Positions 1 to 9,691 of a stretch of 64,000 nt of DNA are shown here, one piece after another. The position numbers and the translations under genes are program-made. This DNA comes from Brachyspira murdochii. GTDB lineage: Bacteria; Spirochaetota; JAAYUW01. The stretch lies in NCBI GenBank assembly GCA_020722965.1, contig DYJT01000007.1, forward strand, positions 1-64,000. Direction: 5' to 3'. The stretch's first letter is position 1; each line of letters begins with the position of its first letter. The notes beneath the pieces were generated by a model. It was not told the DNA's origin. It did no database searches and saw nothing but the letters and a program-made list of their open reading frames with translations.

Positions 1-123
1 TTGTGGCATTTATTTAATTTATGTCAAGTATTTTTTATTAAAATTTTAGAATAAATTTTTAAAATTTATTCTCTTTTTTTTTCTTATAAAAATATAATGT
101 GATAGTATCAATATCAATTTAAA

Positions 124-160
124 ATTAAAAAAAAGACCCCATTTTTTCAATGAGGTCTTT
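124..160 (-). terminator. Rho-independent terminator after the FecR-barrel gene
   Basis: Read on the minus strand, AAAGACCTCATT pairs with AATGGGGTCTTT (12 base pairs with one T-G wobble) around a GAAAA loop and is followed by a run of eight T. It lies 22 bases past the stop codon of the gene ending at 183, so it should close that two-gene operon. The plus-strand copy is also followed by a short T run, so it may work weakly in both directions. Confidence 0.85.
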
Positions 161-182
161 ATCTTATATTAAGAAGGAATTT

Positions 183-2321
183 CTAGAAAAAGCTAACCTG
201 TGTTGTCACGCTATAAGATTGCTGTTGCTGATAAACGCCACCTTCATCAGGTATATAGAAAATCTGATAGGTAACAAAGATCTTAAAACCTTTAGTAACG
301 GTGTAACCTATAGTTGCAATAATTGAAAGATTCTCGAAAAATGGAATCTCCGGAACAAGAAAATCAGGTTTTGATATCTCTATGATGGCTTCAAATGGTG
401 GGAATAAATTATCAGCCAGAGTAACTCCAGCTGTGAGAAAGTCATTTGCCAAACTATTTGCTGTTTGAGCGTAAAAATAATGTGCCCATGAAAGAAAACC
501 AACTACTTTTTTATTGAATAAATCGAAATTAGCCTCTAAGAATAAACCAGATTTAGCATTGCCTATAAGTTCTGAAATCATTGAGAAATTGATAGGGGTA
601 GTGTTTTGGAAATAAAGAACATAATCTGCTCTATTTTTCTGATAATCTATACTAAAAACTTGAGGCAGATATTCTCCAGCTATAAATCTATATTCTGCCC
701 TATAGTTTATAAAAAGCACATTACCTCTTAAACCAGCAAACACACCGAATCCATTTGTAATATAAAATGGAGCTTCTATTTTTTGTTTATCATAAACATA
801 ATTAACCGAAGCATCGGCAAAAAGAATTATATTCATAAATGACTGGAGTCTTATAATAGGGAAAGTAAAACCGGTCGCTAATGACCCATAAACTGGTTCA
901 GTACTTGCCTGATCATATAACGGTTTTAAATCTGCAGTCATCTCAAAACCAAGAAAGAAAGGAACTCCTTTAATAAATTGAATATATGGCCTAAATCCTA
1001 CTACCTCTGGTTTTGTAATCTGATCTAAAGCTAGATTTATCCCGAATCCACCAAGCAATAGATTCATGTTTAATCCAAGTCTTCTTACTTGAGGAAAATC
1101 GTACATATTTGAATACATATAAAGATTCATCCCATTACCAAGTATAAAATCATCAAATTGACCAAATTTTAAGTAAAAATTATCATCAGGATAACCTATT
1201 CTAAAATATCTAAATATAGATAAAATTTTACCGATTGAATTTAATCCATCAGCAATTGTGCCCCAAACAAGATGATAGCTTTCATAGTTATACCAGCTTT
1301 GTGGATTAAACAGATCTGTACCATAGATTATTGGCATATAAATAGCGAATCCAATTTTTCCGAAATCAAATTCTGTATCTACTGTAAAAGTTGACCAAAC
1401 CTTACCATCAATGACTATTGAGCCAAAGTCTCCAATCATATTTAAATATTTCTCAATCCATTTTTCTAGCTCAGACTGCACTTTCTCTTCGGCTTGTTTG
1501 GCTTCTTCACCTTGTAGTTGTTCAGTTTGCGTTGTTTGCTCAGTAGTTTGAGATTGCTGGGTTTGTCCCTCTTGTTCAGTACCTTCCGCATAATTCTGTT
1601 CTTCATCCGGTAATTCGGTTTCTATAGTGTCCATTCCAGGTGCTTCACCATTATCTTTAAATTCTGTCAAAACTTCATCCGTTATCTCGGAAATGGCAGA
1701 CATAACCGCATTTGCAGCAACACTAATCATTTGCCCAGCGTTAACTAATGATGTTGGAATCTGATCTGGCAAACCTACGGCTACCTGTCCATTAAATACA
1801 AGTATATCCATTATTGGGTTATCCGAAGATTGTTTAACATTAACACCAAATTTTGTTCCTCTTACAGAAGCTACACCATTGTTTGTAATAATTTGAAAGG
1901 AAGAGTTTCCAGAAAGTTTAGTAATTACTGCCATTACCTTTCCAGAAAAAAGCTTAAAGGCTCCTTTTTTTGTACCTGTTTTAGGATCAAAATTCCATGT
2001 TTCAATCAAAAATTCGGATTCTGCACCTATTTTTAAAACCGATTTATCTTGCAATAATATTTCTATTATAGAATCTTTCCCTGTTTTAATCCTCGTTGGA
2101 GCTTTTACTTCCATGTTTATCATTGGCTTTACAAATTCTGGCGAGGCTGTTGCAGCAGTTTCCCCCATCGCTATCTGAACATTTCCCATAAAGATTTTAA
2201 CTGTCACAATACCAGGTGGGGGGTTGGCTGGTTGTGATGTTGCTTGACCAAAGATCGAAAAACTAAAAATAAAAATGAAAAGAAAAATAATTGTTGCTTT
2301 TAAGAAGTTAATTCTATTCAT
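183..2321 (-). CDS. FecR-domain protein with C-terminal outer-membrane beta-barrel
   Basis: The 712-residue product starts with a clear signal peptide (residues 1 to about 26, hydrophobic core IIFLFIFIFSF). Residues about 75-205 look like a FecR domain, with the typical LFSGKVMAVI and VRGTKFGVNV segments. A Glu/Gln/Thr-rich linker (about 225-285) follows. The remaining 420 residues are rich in alternating aromatic and polar segments and end in Phe-Phe, as expected for an outer-membrane barrel. FecR domains usually serve as anti-sigma regulators at the inner membrane, but spirochaetes have many exported FecR proteins, so a surface or periplasmic structural role is more likely. The barrel matches the upstream gene at 2340-3605. 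Start supported by AAAGGAGG six bases before ATG. The substrate or ligand is unknown. Confidence 0.75.
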   Translation of the reverse strand: MNRINFLKATIIFLFIFIFSFSIFGQATSQPANPPPGIVTVKIFMGNVQIAMGETAATASPEFVKPMINMEVKAPTRIKTGKDSIIEILLQDKSVLKIGAESEFLIETWNFDPKTGTKKGAFKLFSGKVMAVITKLSGNSSFQIITNNGVASVRGTKFGVNVKQSSDNPIMDILVFNGQVAVGLPDQIPTSLVNAGQMISVAANAVMSAISEITDEVLTEFKDNGEAPGMDTIETELPDEEQNYAEGTEQEGQTQQSQTTEQTTQTEQLQGEEAKQAEEKVQSELEKWIEKYLNMIGDFGSIVIDGKVWSTFTVDTEFDFGKIGFAIYMPIIYGTDLFNPQSWYNYESYHLVWGTIADGLNSIGKILSIFRYFRIGYPDDNFYLKFGQFDDFILGNGMNLYMYSNMYDFPQVRRLGLNMNLLLGGFGINLALDQITKPEVVGFRPYIQFIKGVPFFLGFEMTADLKPLYDQASTEPVYGSLATGFTFPIIRLQSFMNIILFADASVNYVYDKQKIEAPFYITNGFGVFAGLRGNVLFINYRAEYRFIAGEYLPQVFSIDYQKNRADYVLYFQNTTPINFSMISELIGNAKSGLFLEANFDLFNKKVVGFLSWAHYFYAQTANSLANDFLTAGVTLADNLFPPFEAIIEISKPDFLVPEIPFFENLSIIATIGYTVTKGFKIFVTYQIFYIPDEGGVYQQQQSYSVTTQVSFF

Positions 2322-2339
2322 AACTTCCTCCTTTATTAA

Positions 2340-3605
2340 TTAAAATGAAAGACCAGTTTGAAGTTGAGTGGATGCTATTGGGTTACCATTTTCATCCCAT
2401 GTTATCTGATAAACAAGTGATACTGAAGATGTATCCCCAACATTTAAAGTAATACTCAACATTATATATGAATTTAATAGCGCATTTCCAGACCAATTCA
2501 ACAAATCTGAAAAACTTTGTATTCCGGATCTTATAAACATTCCTGAAATTGATACAACCTTTAATACACTTTTATCTAAATTTAAACTTCCAATTAATGT
2601 TACTGGTTGACCAGAAAAATCTCCTCTCATTTCGAAATATAGTGAAAACAAATCTTGCCCTAATAATAAGGAAGCAAAAGCCTTCCAGCCTACGGTTGAT
2701 ACAATCGTGTCTAAATATGAATATTTATTATTTCTGACATCATAGTTTTCATAAAGTATATCAAAATATTGACCGGTAAATTTATCTCCAAACAGATCTA
2801 TCGCAAGTCCAATATAAAATAGCTTCAGTAAATAATTGTTAAGACCTATTTCAAGACCACTTCCTTTTCCACTTATGGAAGCCCAATCGGTATAAAAATA
2901 GATAAATGCTAAATCTTTTGTTAATAGGGGTAATTCTAAATCTAAACCAATTATTCCGACTGGTTGAGTCGAAGCCGCATTATCTGAAAGATTCATATCA
3001 TCTTCTTTTGTTTCCATTGGATCTGTATCTATAGCATAAGAAAAGCCAATCTTTAAACCGGATATTATAGGAATATCCAAAAAAATAAGTGGTCTTGAAT
3101 ACAATCTAAAAGCCATAATATCAGGGTCTAATAGATTATCTATAAAAGATTCAAAGCCAAGATATGGAAAATTAAAGATAGCACCATCAAGATCGAGTTC
3201 AAAGCCTAATTTTCTGATTTCAGGGAAATATAGCATATTTGTATAATCATACATTATTAAGCCATGGCCAAGTATTACATCTTTGAACATACCTATTTGA
3301 GCGTAAAGAGGTTCACCTTTTAACCCATATCTTATATATAAAATTTTATTCATCCAATCGGCAAAACTATCCCAATTGTCTGGTACAATATTAAAATTTT
3401 GGTCAAACATTATGAAAATATCCAACCCTATACCAAACTTACCAAATGCAAGATCGGGTTTAAGGCTTAAGGTTTGATATGTGTTATTATTGTAAACAAT
3501 TGTTCCAAGACCAAGATTAAAACCAAAATTAAATCCATTTTCGTCTGCTAAAACAAAGCTTGAAAAAGAAATAAGTATAATGAAAAAAATTATTATTCTT
3601 TTCAT
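2340..3605 (-). CDS. Outer-membrane beta-barrel protein, paralogue of the downstream barrel
   Basis: A longer frame opens at 3617, but its first codons contain the ribosome site GGAGG (ATGGAGGAAAAAATG), so the likely start is the ATG at 3605, giving 421 residues. The product begins MKRIIIFFIILISFSSFVLA, a standard signal peptide. The rest is beta-rich and ends in Phe. Residues around 105-140 (ILGHGLIMYDYTNM, then FPEIRKLGF) match the second half of the neighbouring FecR-barrel protein (ILGNGMNLYMYSNM, FPQVRRLGL), so the two genes are tandem paralogues and this one lacks the FecR domain. Only 18 bases separate them, so they are co-transcribed. It is probably an outer-membrane protein, but I do not recognise a characterised family. 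Confidence 0.7.
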   Translation of the reverse strand: MKRIIIFFIILISFSSFVLADENGFNFGFNLGLGTIVYNNNTYQTLSLKPDLAFGKFGIGLDIFIMFDQNFNIVPDNWDSFADWMNKILYIRYGLKGEPLYAQIGMFKDVILGHGLIMYDYTNMLYFPEIRKLGFELDLDGAIFNFPYLGFESFIDNLLDPDIMAFRLYSRPLIFLDIPIISGLKIGFSYAIDTDPMETKEDDMNLSDNAASTQPVGIIGLDLELPLLTKDLAFIYFYTDWASISGKGSGLEIGLNNYLLKLFYIGLAIDLFGDKFTGQYFDILYENYDVRNNKYSYLDTIVSTVGWKAFASLLLGQDLFSLYFEMRGDFSGQPVTLIGSLNLDKSVLKVVSISGMFIRSGIQSFSDLLNWSGNALLNSYIMLSITLNVGDTSSVSLVYQITWDENGNPIASTQLQTGLSF

Positions 3606-3780
3606 TTTTTCCTCCATTAAAAAAATAACAATTTCGCTATTTATCTTTAAAATAACACTAAACTTTGAAAAATCAAATTAATTGGAAATTTTTATTAATT
3701 TTATAAAGAATTTATTTTAAGAAGAAATTGAATAATCTTTTAAAAAAAATATCAGGGAAATAATTTTGTTTTTAATAATT

Positions 3781-4779
3781 TTATGATGAAATCGAATCTA
3801 TAAAATTTGGGATTAAATCGATTGGAAGTATATAGTCTACTATAAAGAGTTCTGTAGCAGCCTTTGGCATACCATAGACAACAGAAGTTCTTTCATCCTG
3901 AACCACTGAAATTGCTCCATTATCATGTAATTTTTTTAAACCATTAGCACCATCATTACCCATACCAGTTAATAGTATACCACAAGTATCTTTGGCAAAA
4001 GGAACAAATGATGCAAACATAACATCTATATTTGGGCAAACAATATAACCTGACCCATCTGATAATCTTATTCTACCTTCTAAAATATTTAAATTAAATC
4101 CTCCAGGAGACACATAAATTAGTCCTTTTTCAATCTTTTCGCCCTCAACAGCTTCTTTTACTATGTTTAAGCCAACATCATTTAATCTTTGTGCAAATGT
4201 TTTTGTATATTTTGCAGGCATATGTTGAGATATGAATATTGAGGTATTATTCAATTTCTTAATAGATTTTATAATTAATTCTATCGCTTTGGTACCCCCG
4301 GTTGAAGCCCCAATGGCTATAAACTTGAATTCTTTATCTATATTTTTACCTAAATATTTTATTTTTACATTATTATTGAAAATATATCTAATCTTTTTCA
4401 ATAAAGATGTTCTTAATAGATCAAAGCTTGCCTTGAAGCTTTGTTCAGTGGGTTTATCTATTATGTCTACAGCACCTTGATCAAGACACGCTAAAATCTT
4501 CTCACTTTCCTGTTTTGTATAAGAGGAAATAATGATAACTGGTATTTTTAAATTCTTTTTATTTAATCCATCCAGTATATCTTGTGCAGTTCCATTATCC
4601 ATATGATAATCTGATAGAATTATATCTGGTTTTATCTGATCTATCTTTTCTAGTAGTTCATTCCCGGATTTATATGTGCCTACGATGATAAACTCATCTT
4701 CTTTTTCAAATATATCAATAAAAACAGAGCGAAAAAAATCAAGGTCCTCTGCAATTGCTATTCTAATTTTTTTGTTCAA
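3781..4779 (-). CDS. cheB: CheB, chemotaxis protein-glutamate methylesterase (cluster 1)
   Basis: This 332-residue protein removes methyl groups from glutamates on chemoreceptors and deamidates glutamines. Residues 1-125 form a receiver domain with phospho-acceptor D57 (ILSDYHM). Residues about 150-330 form the esterase domain with the Ser-His-Asp triad visible as S159 in GASTGG, H186 in SQHMP and Asp in TGMGNDGANG. The start is probably TTG, preceded by AAGGG eight bases upstream; no ATG fits. It is the last gene of the long flagellar/chemotaxis run. A second CheB lies at 42345-43445. Confidence 0.95.
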   Translation of the reverse strand: MNKKIRIAIAEDLDFFRSVFIDIFEKEDEFIIVGTYKSGNELLEKIDQIKPDIILSDYHMDNGTAQDILDGLNKKNLKIPVIIISSYTKQESEKILACLDQGAVDIIDKPTEQSFKASFDLLRTSLLKKIRYIFNNNVKIKYLGKNIDKEFKFIAIGASTGGTKAIELIIKSIKKLNNTSIFISQHMPAKYTKTFAQRLNDVGLNIVKEAVEGEKIEKGLIYVSPGGFNLNILEGRIRLSDGSGYIVCPNIDVMFASFVPFAKDTCGILLTGMGNDGANGLKKLHDNGAISVVQDERTSVVYGMPKAATELFIVDYILPIDLIPNFIDSISS

Positions 4780-4906
4780 TTTAATTTCCCTTAATTAAAA
4801 CCCATAAGAATTTAATATAAAAATGTTAAGAATTTAATATATAAATCATTTGAATCAATTTTAGCAAAATCAATTAGTATATCTTTAAGAAACCTTTTTT
4901 AATCTA

Positions 4907-5269
4907 TTATTGAAGAGCCTTTTTAATTGCAGAGATAATCCTTTCTCTTTTAAATGGTTTAACAATAAAATCTTTAACACCTGATTTTATGGCCTCTATT
5001 ATCAACTGCTGTTGACCCAATGCTGAACAGATGATGATCTTAGCCGATGGATCAAGTTCAAATATCTTTTTCATAGCTTCAAGACCATTCATATATGGCA
5101 TTGTAATATCTAAAATTATGATATCGGGTCTGAGCTCTTTATATTTATTAACAGCTTCAATACCGTTTGAAGCCTCACCTATTATTTCAAAACCCTCTTG
5201 TTCTAGCATATCTTTTTGCATCATTCTCATAAAAGAAAGATCGTCGGCAAGGAGTATTTTGGTTTTCAT
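4907..5269 (-). CDS. cheY: CheY-type single-domain response regulator (cluster 1)
   Basis: The 120-residue product is a bare receiver domain: acidic pair D9-D10, phospho-acceptor D54 in ILDITMP, switch residue S82 and Lys 104 in IVKPF. Phosphorylated by CheA, it would bind the flagellar switch and change rotation. It sits directly after cheA (47-base gap) and 127 bases before cheB. A GGGGG ribosome site lies five to six bases before the ATG. Receiver domains of this type can also serve other pathways, but the position between cheA and cheB supports the chemotaxis role. Confidence 0.9.
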   Translation of the reverse strand: MKTKILLADDLSFMRMMQKDMLEQEGFEIIGEASNGIEAVNKYKELRPDIIILDITMPYMNGLEAMKKIFELDPSAKIIICSALGQQQLIIEAIKSGVKDFIVKPFKRERIISAIKKALQ

Positions 5270-5316
5270 AATTGCCCCCGCAAATCATTTATATTTAACA
5301 ACACATTTTAATAAAA

Positions 5317-7638
5317 TCAAGATAAATCTAAAATCGATAATTCTGTAATTTCTTTTTCATCATCACTCTTAAAATTTGATTTTGGCACATTGTCAATCAC
5401 CTCGGTCTTGCTTTCTTTTTGATCCAGGTTTTTTACTTTATCTTCTTTTGAATTCTTAATAGTTTCATTTTGCTTGTATGATGTAAGAATTTCATCATGA
5501 ACTTTTGCAAGACTTCTATCCTGCTCGATTTTGTCTAATAAATTGGAATTCTTACTTACAAAATCTCTAACAATTTCTGGTATATCTAGTATCAAAGCAA
5601 CAGAACCATCACCAAGTATAGCGACACCAGAAATACCTTTAATCCTTTTAAAAACTTCGTCTAGAGATTGTACGACAATATCCTGCTCTCCTATAAGATC
5701 ATCTATGAGTATACAGATTTTTCTTCTGTTATATCTGACAATGACTATATATACGAGGTCATCCTCTGTTTTAATGGTTTTTTCTTTGCCTACAAGCTCT
5801 GAAAGATATATTACAGAATAAACTTCGTTTCTATACTGCAAAATATCGTAGTTATCTAGTTTTTCTATTGATTGAATTGGGATCCTATCGGTCTGTTCTA
5901 TATTATATATTGGTATTGCATAGAAGGAGTCTTGAGCTTTAACCATTAATACTTCTAAGATAGTTAATGTAAGAGGTAGAATTATTTTTATTGAAGTCCC
6001 TATATCTCTTTCGGTAGTAACATCTATCCTTCCTCTTAGGCGAGAAATATGCTCTTTAACAACATCAAGTCCAACACCCCTTCCAGATAATGTTGTGATC
6101 TCATCCTTAGTTGTAAAACCAGGTTTAAATAAATAATCTATCAACTCACTTTGAGTAAGATTATCTACATTCAGGTCAGGATACAGTTTCTTTATTTTTT
6201 TTGCTATCTTATCATAATTAATCCCACCACCATCATCAGATACTTCTATAATTATGTGTGAGCCTTCTTGAAGTGCAGAAAGTGTAATTCTACCTTTTGG
6301 TTGTTTACCTTTTGCTATTCTTTCTTCTTTTGATTCGATCCCATGGTCTATAGAATTTCTTATAAGGTGTGTAATTGGATCCTGTATCTCTTCAATTACC
6401 TTTTTATCTATTTCTGTATTTCCACCATTAATGAAGAAATCCACTTCTTTATTTAATTTAGATGCTATATCTCTAACAACACGAGGAAATTTATTGAATA
6501 TAACATTAACTGGAATCATCCTTAGCTGCATTATTATAGATTGTAGTTCATCTGAAATTCTGAATAACTCTGCACTCGTTTCCTCTAACTTCTGACTTAT
6601 AAAAGTTAATGATTCACCGGTTCTGGTATATTCGAGTATTTTTTCAAATTTTGCCCTATTTGTAATAAGTTCACCCACAGATCTCCCAAGGCTATCCAGT
6701 TTTTCTATGTCTATTCTCAGAGTACTTGAACTAGATCTTTTTATCTGGCTAATTTCTTCACTTTCTATTTGATTTTCATTTTTTCTTTTTTCAATGTTAG
6801 ATACTGGTACAATTATCTTTTGAATTATTACCTGTGATATTTCATCTATCTGAAATGATGATAAAAATTCTTCGGAATTAATGTCAAGATTTGTTTTGAT
6901 AAGAAATTCTGCCTTGTTATAATGAGAATCCTCTTGATCTTCATCAATAGAAGGAGATGTCTTTATTATGTCAGAATTCTGTTTTAAGTTATTGTAAACA
7001 AGATATATTCTGGGATATTTCATTACACAACTTTCAATAGGGATAACATTGATATATAGATAATTCCCCTCTTCACCTTCTATAAGATGTGATTCAAATT
7101 CTGAAAGATTGAATATTTTTTTTACGGCATCTAACTTGATATCTTCGCTATATTTAATAGATAGATCTTCTGATAAATTTTTAGTATTTTCATTATTTTC
7201 TTCAATTTCTACCTTTTCTTCCTGGGCTTTTAAATTTTTATTAACCTGCGAAATATTGTTAACTATTAGTTTTAAATTATTAATTGTCTCTGTAATACTA
7301 ACATCATTTATTTCTTTTGATGTTTGTGCAATTGAATTTAAAGAATCATGAATAAAATCTATAGACTTTAAAATTTGAGTAATCACCTGCTTGGAAATTA
7401 TTTCTTTTGTTTTCCTGAAATGATCAAAGATATCCTCAAGAAGATGAGATACTTCCATTATTGTATTGAAACCAAGTAATCCAGCTTCACTCTTTAGTGA
7501 ATGCATATATCTAAAAAGCTCATTAATAGTAGATTCATTTTTTGGATCTTTTTCAAGTTGCAAGATTAACTGAATAGAATTCTCTACAAGTTCATAGGCT
7601 TCGTCTAAAAATGCTTTTTTATATCTGTCTTCAATCAT
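5317..7638 (-). CDS. cheA: CheA, chemotaxis histidine kinase (cluster 1)
   Basis: CheA autophosphorylates in response to receptor state and passes phosphate to CheY and CheB. The frame opens at a GTG at 7650, but TGAGGA lies just before the ATG at 7638, so that start is preferred (773 residues). Domains: HPt at 1-105 with phospho-His 46 (YMHSLKSEAG); a CheY-binding P2-like region at about 165-285; the dimerisation helices at about 305-375; the ATPase domain at 376-555 with the N box (HLIRNSIDHGIE), G1 (SDDGGG) and G2 (GRGVGLD) motifs; and a CheW-like domain at about 560-700. A charged tail of about 70 residues ends the protein. A second, different CheA is at 34463. Confidence 0.95.
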   Translation of the reverse strand: MIEDRYKKAFLDEAYELVENSIQLILQLEKDPKNESTINELFRYMHSLKSEAGLLGFNTIMEVSHLLEDIFDHFRKTKEIISKQVITQILKSIDFIHDSLNSIAQTSKEINDVSITETINNLKLIVNNISQVNKNLKAQEEKVEIEENNENTKNLSEDLSIKYSEDIKLDAVKKIFNLSEFESHLIEGEEGNYLYINVIPIESCVMKYPRIYLVYNNLKQNSDIIKTSPSIDEDQEDSHYNKAEFLIKTNLDINSEEFLSSFQIDEISQVIIQKIIVPVSNIEKRKNENQIESEEISQIKRSSSSTLRIDIEKLDSLGRSVGELITNRAKFEKILEYTRTGESLTFISQKLEETSAELFRISDELQSIIMQLRMIPVNVIFNKFPRVVRDIASKLNKEVDFFINGGNTEIDKKVIEEIQDPITHLIRNSIDHGIESKEERIAKGKQPKGRITLSALQEGSHIIIEVSDDGGGINYDKIAKKIKKLYPDLNVDNLTQSELIDYLFKPGFTTKDEITTLSGRGVGLDVVKEHISRLRGRIDVTTERDIGTSIKIILPLTLTILEVLMVKAQDSFYAIPIYNIEQTDRIPIQSIEKLDNYDILQYRNEVYSVIYLSELVGKEKTIKTEDDLVYIVIVRYNRRKICILIDDLIGEQDIVVQSLDEVFKRIKGISGVAILGDGSVALILDIPEIVRDFVSKNSNLLDKIEQDRSLAKVHDEILTSYKQNETIKNSKEDKVKNLDQKESKTEVIDNVPKSNFKSDDEKEITELSILDLS

Positions 7639-7664
7639 GATTATCCTCACAATAAAGGTTTCAA

Positions 7665-8177
7665 TTATATTCTAATAAAATTTCCATCGAAACTCTTAAC
7701 ATCTATTGCCCCATCATCAAGATTAAAAAGCAAAGTCCTACCAAAAACGCCAAATACATCCTCTGATACAATTGGTATACTTTTTTCTATTAATATTTTT
7801 CGGCTAATTAGAACATTTTCCTTACCTATATCTGGAATAATAGAATCCTGAGAAGAAAAATATATTTTTGCCCCACCTACCAGCTTTGCTACTATATCCG
7901 AAGTTTTATAACCTTTGGAAGTAAAGATTTGAATCATATTATTTATGGCATAATCGGCGTATTTGAAGCTATTGGATTTAAATCTTACGGCTTTTGGTAA
8001 CATTATGTGTGCAAGAGCTCCAAATTTATCTGATTTTGCGTATAATGCAATAGCGACACAAGAGCCAACTATGGTCTTTAGTATCTTCGGTGAGTAATTA
8101 AACTCCATCCCTCCTATTGGAATATAGACTATCTCCTTACTTGATAAAGTCTCAATCTTCTTAAAATTTTCTAGCAT
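7665..8177 (-). CDS. cheD: CheD, receptor glutamine deamidase (cluster 1)
   Basis: The 170-residue product matches CheD, which deamidates glutamines on chemoreceptors and in many bacteria binds CheC. The catalytic Cys is C40 in VGSCVAIALY and His is H57 in LAHIMLP, with the 17-residue spacing usual in the family. The gene starts two bases after the stop of the CheC-like gene and uses an AAAGG ribosome site inside that gene's 3' end, so the two are probably translationally coupled. A second CheD is encoded at 41820-42317. Confidence 0.93.
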   Translation of the reverse strand: MLENFKKIETLSSKEIVYIPIGGMEFNYSPKILKTIVGSCVAIALYAKSDKFGALAHIMLPKAVRFKSNSFKYADYAINNMIQIFTSKGYKTSDIVAKLVGGAKIYFSSQDSIIPDIGKENVLISRKILIEKSIPIVSEDVFGVFGRTLLFNLDDGAIDVKSFDGNFIRI

Positions 8178-8179
8178 TT

Positions 8180-8788
8180 CTATTTGCCTTTTGGTATAAA
8201 AAGAAAAAAACCATCAATTTTTTCGATAACAAATTTTGAAATAAATATCTCTAATCTATTTTGTAAATCTGTTTGATCCCATATCATCTCATTAATTACC
8301 GAATCTCTAAAAGAATATGATATTACCGGAACCGAAGTGAATATAGGTTTGTTAATAAGATTCGAAATTGCAGAAACAAATGACATCGAAAAAATCGAAG
8401 CTATTGATTCTATACATGAAGAAACATCAATATCGAGAGAACCGGGTTTATCCTCGATATCTAATGCATTTTTTTGAGTTAAAAGATTATATAGATTTAA
8501 TGCAGAATTTTTAGAAACTAAAAAGGCAATTTTACCCTGAATTTCATTTTCTATATTAAATATTACCGAGATTGCCCTATCTTCAACATCACCAATTAAC
8601 AAAGGGAGTTCTGACACTGATATCATTACCTTGGAAATATTGTCAAGAACTATTGGTTTATTGAACAATTCCTGTAATTTATCTGATATTTCTATAGAAG
8701 CAATTTTGACAAACTCTTCGATTAAGTCAGAAAAAACCCTTTTTTCATCTTGTTTTTTTTCTTTTTTAAAAAAACCGAATAATTTCAT
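8180..8788 (-). CDS. CheC-like protein lacking the phosphatase active-site residues
   Basis: The frame opens at 8824, but AAAGGG precedes the ATG at 8788 by seven bases, so the start MKLFGFFKK (202 residues) is preferred. The fold pattern fits the CheC/FliY/CheX family, with two helix segments that normally carry E-x-x-N for removing phosphate from CheY. Here the first reads EFVK instead of E-x-x-N and the second SIAS, so both catalytic Asn and one Glu appear lost. Placement directly before cheD agrees with a CheC-like role as a CheD partner, possibly regulatory without phosphatase activity. Family membership is by pattern and context, not by strong identity. Confidence 0.6.
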   Translation of the reverse strand: MKLFGFFKKEKKQDEKRVFSDLIEEFVKIASIEISDKLQELFNKPIVLDNISKVMISVSELPLLIGDVEDRAISVIFNIENEIQGKIAFLVSKNSALNLYNLLTQKNALDIEDKPGSLDIDVSSCIESIASIFSMSFVSAISNLINKPIFTSVPVISYSFRDSVINEMIWDQTDLQNRLEIFISKFVIEKIDGFFLFIPKGK

Positions 8789-8878
8789 ATATTTTCCCTT
8801 TGTAATTACGATTAAATTTATCATACAAAAAAGGTTTTTTTCAAATAATAAATTTAAAAATTATTTTATTCATTTTTT

Positions 8879-9691
8879 TTATTCTTTATAATATACAGAA
8901 CTATTCCCTATTTTTAAGTATTTGAATTTGTCCGAAATAACATAGAGTGTTTCGGCATGTCCGATGAAAAAAAAACCACCATTTTCTATACTATTATAAA
9001 ACCTTTCTACTATTTCTTTTTGTATTTCTCTATTGAAGTATATCATTACATTACGACAGAATATAATATCCAGCTTTGGTGGATATGAATCCTTTATTAA
9101 GTTATGTATTTTGAAATTAATTCTATACGATAAATTGCTCGAAATCCTGTAATGCTCATCATCCTCCTTTACAAAATACTTTTTCAATATAGGTTCTTGA
9201 ACATATTTCAACTTTCTTAGATTATATACTCCCTTTTTAGCATTTTCAATTACCTCGGAATTTATATCTGTAGCTAAAATCTCAACCTTATTGAGTATTC
9301 CAAGCTTATCGGCAACAATTGCTATGGAATAAGGTTCTTCCCCCGTAGAACATCCCGCAGACCAAATTTTTGCATATCCTTTTCTGTTAATTATAAGCGG
9401 AAGAACCATATTTTCGAGTGCTTCTAGCTGACTTTCAGATCTAAAAAAATATGTTTCATTTGTAGATATAACATTTAAAAAAAATTCATATTCTTCTTTA
9501 TGGCTAAGAAGGTAATCATAATAACCCTCATAGGAAAAAAGATTTAAAGCTTTCATCCGTTTTCTTAATCTATTGGATAGAAGGATCAATTTAGAATCCT
9601 TCATATATATTCCAGATAACTGAAATATTAGTTTTGAAAATTTAGAAAAAAGTTCGGGTGAAAGTGAATCTGAAAGATTTTCTAAAGTCAT
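8879..9691 (-). CDS. cheR: CheR, receptor glutamate methyltransferase (cluster 1)
   Basis: CheR uses S-adenosylmethionine to methylate receptor glutamates during adaptation. In the 270-residue product the N-terminal helical domain (1-75) is followed by the methyltransferase domain, with NETYFFR, the SAM-binding IWSAGCSTGEEPYSIA and the IFCRNVMIYF motif all clear. Its ATG overlaps the stop of cheW by four bases (ATGA), so translation is coupled. The 90 bases downstream before the CheC-like gene are AT-rich and show no obvious terminator. Confidence 0.95.
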   Translation of the reverse strand: MTLENLSDSLSPELFSKFSKLIFQLSGIYMKDSKLILLSNRLRKRMKALNLFSYEGYYDYLLSHKEEYEFFLNVISTNETYFFRSESQLEALENMVLPLIINRKGYAKIWSAGCSTGEEPYSIAIVADKLGILNKVEILATDINSEVIENAKKGVYNLRKLKYVQEPILKKYFVKEDDEHYRISSNLSYRINFKIHNLIKDSYPPKLDIIFCRNVMIYFNREIQKEIVERFYNSIENGGFFFIGHAETLYVISDKFKYLKIGNSSVYYKE

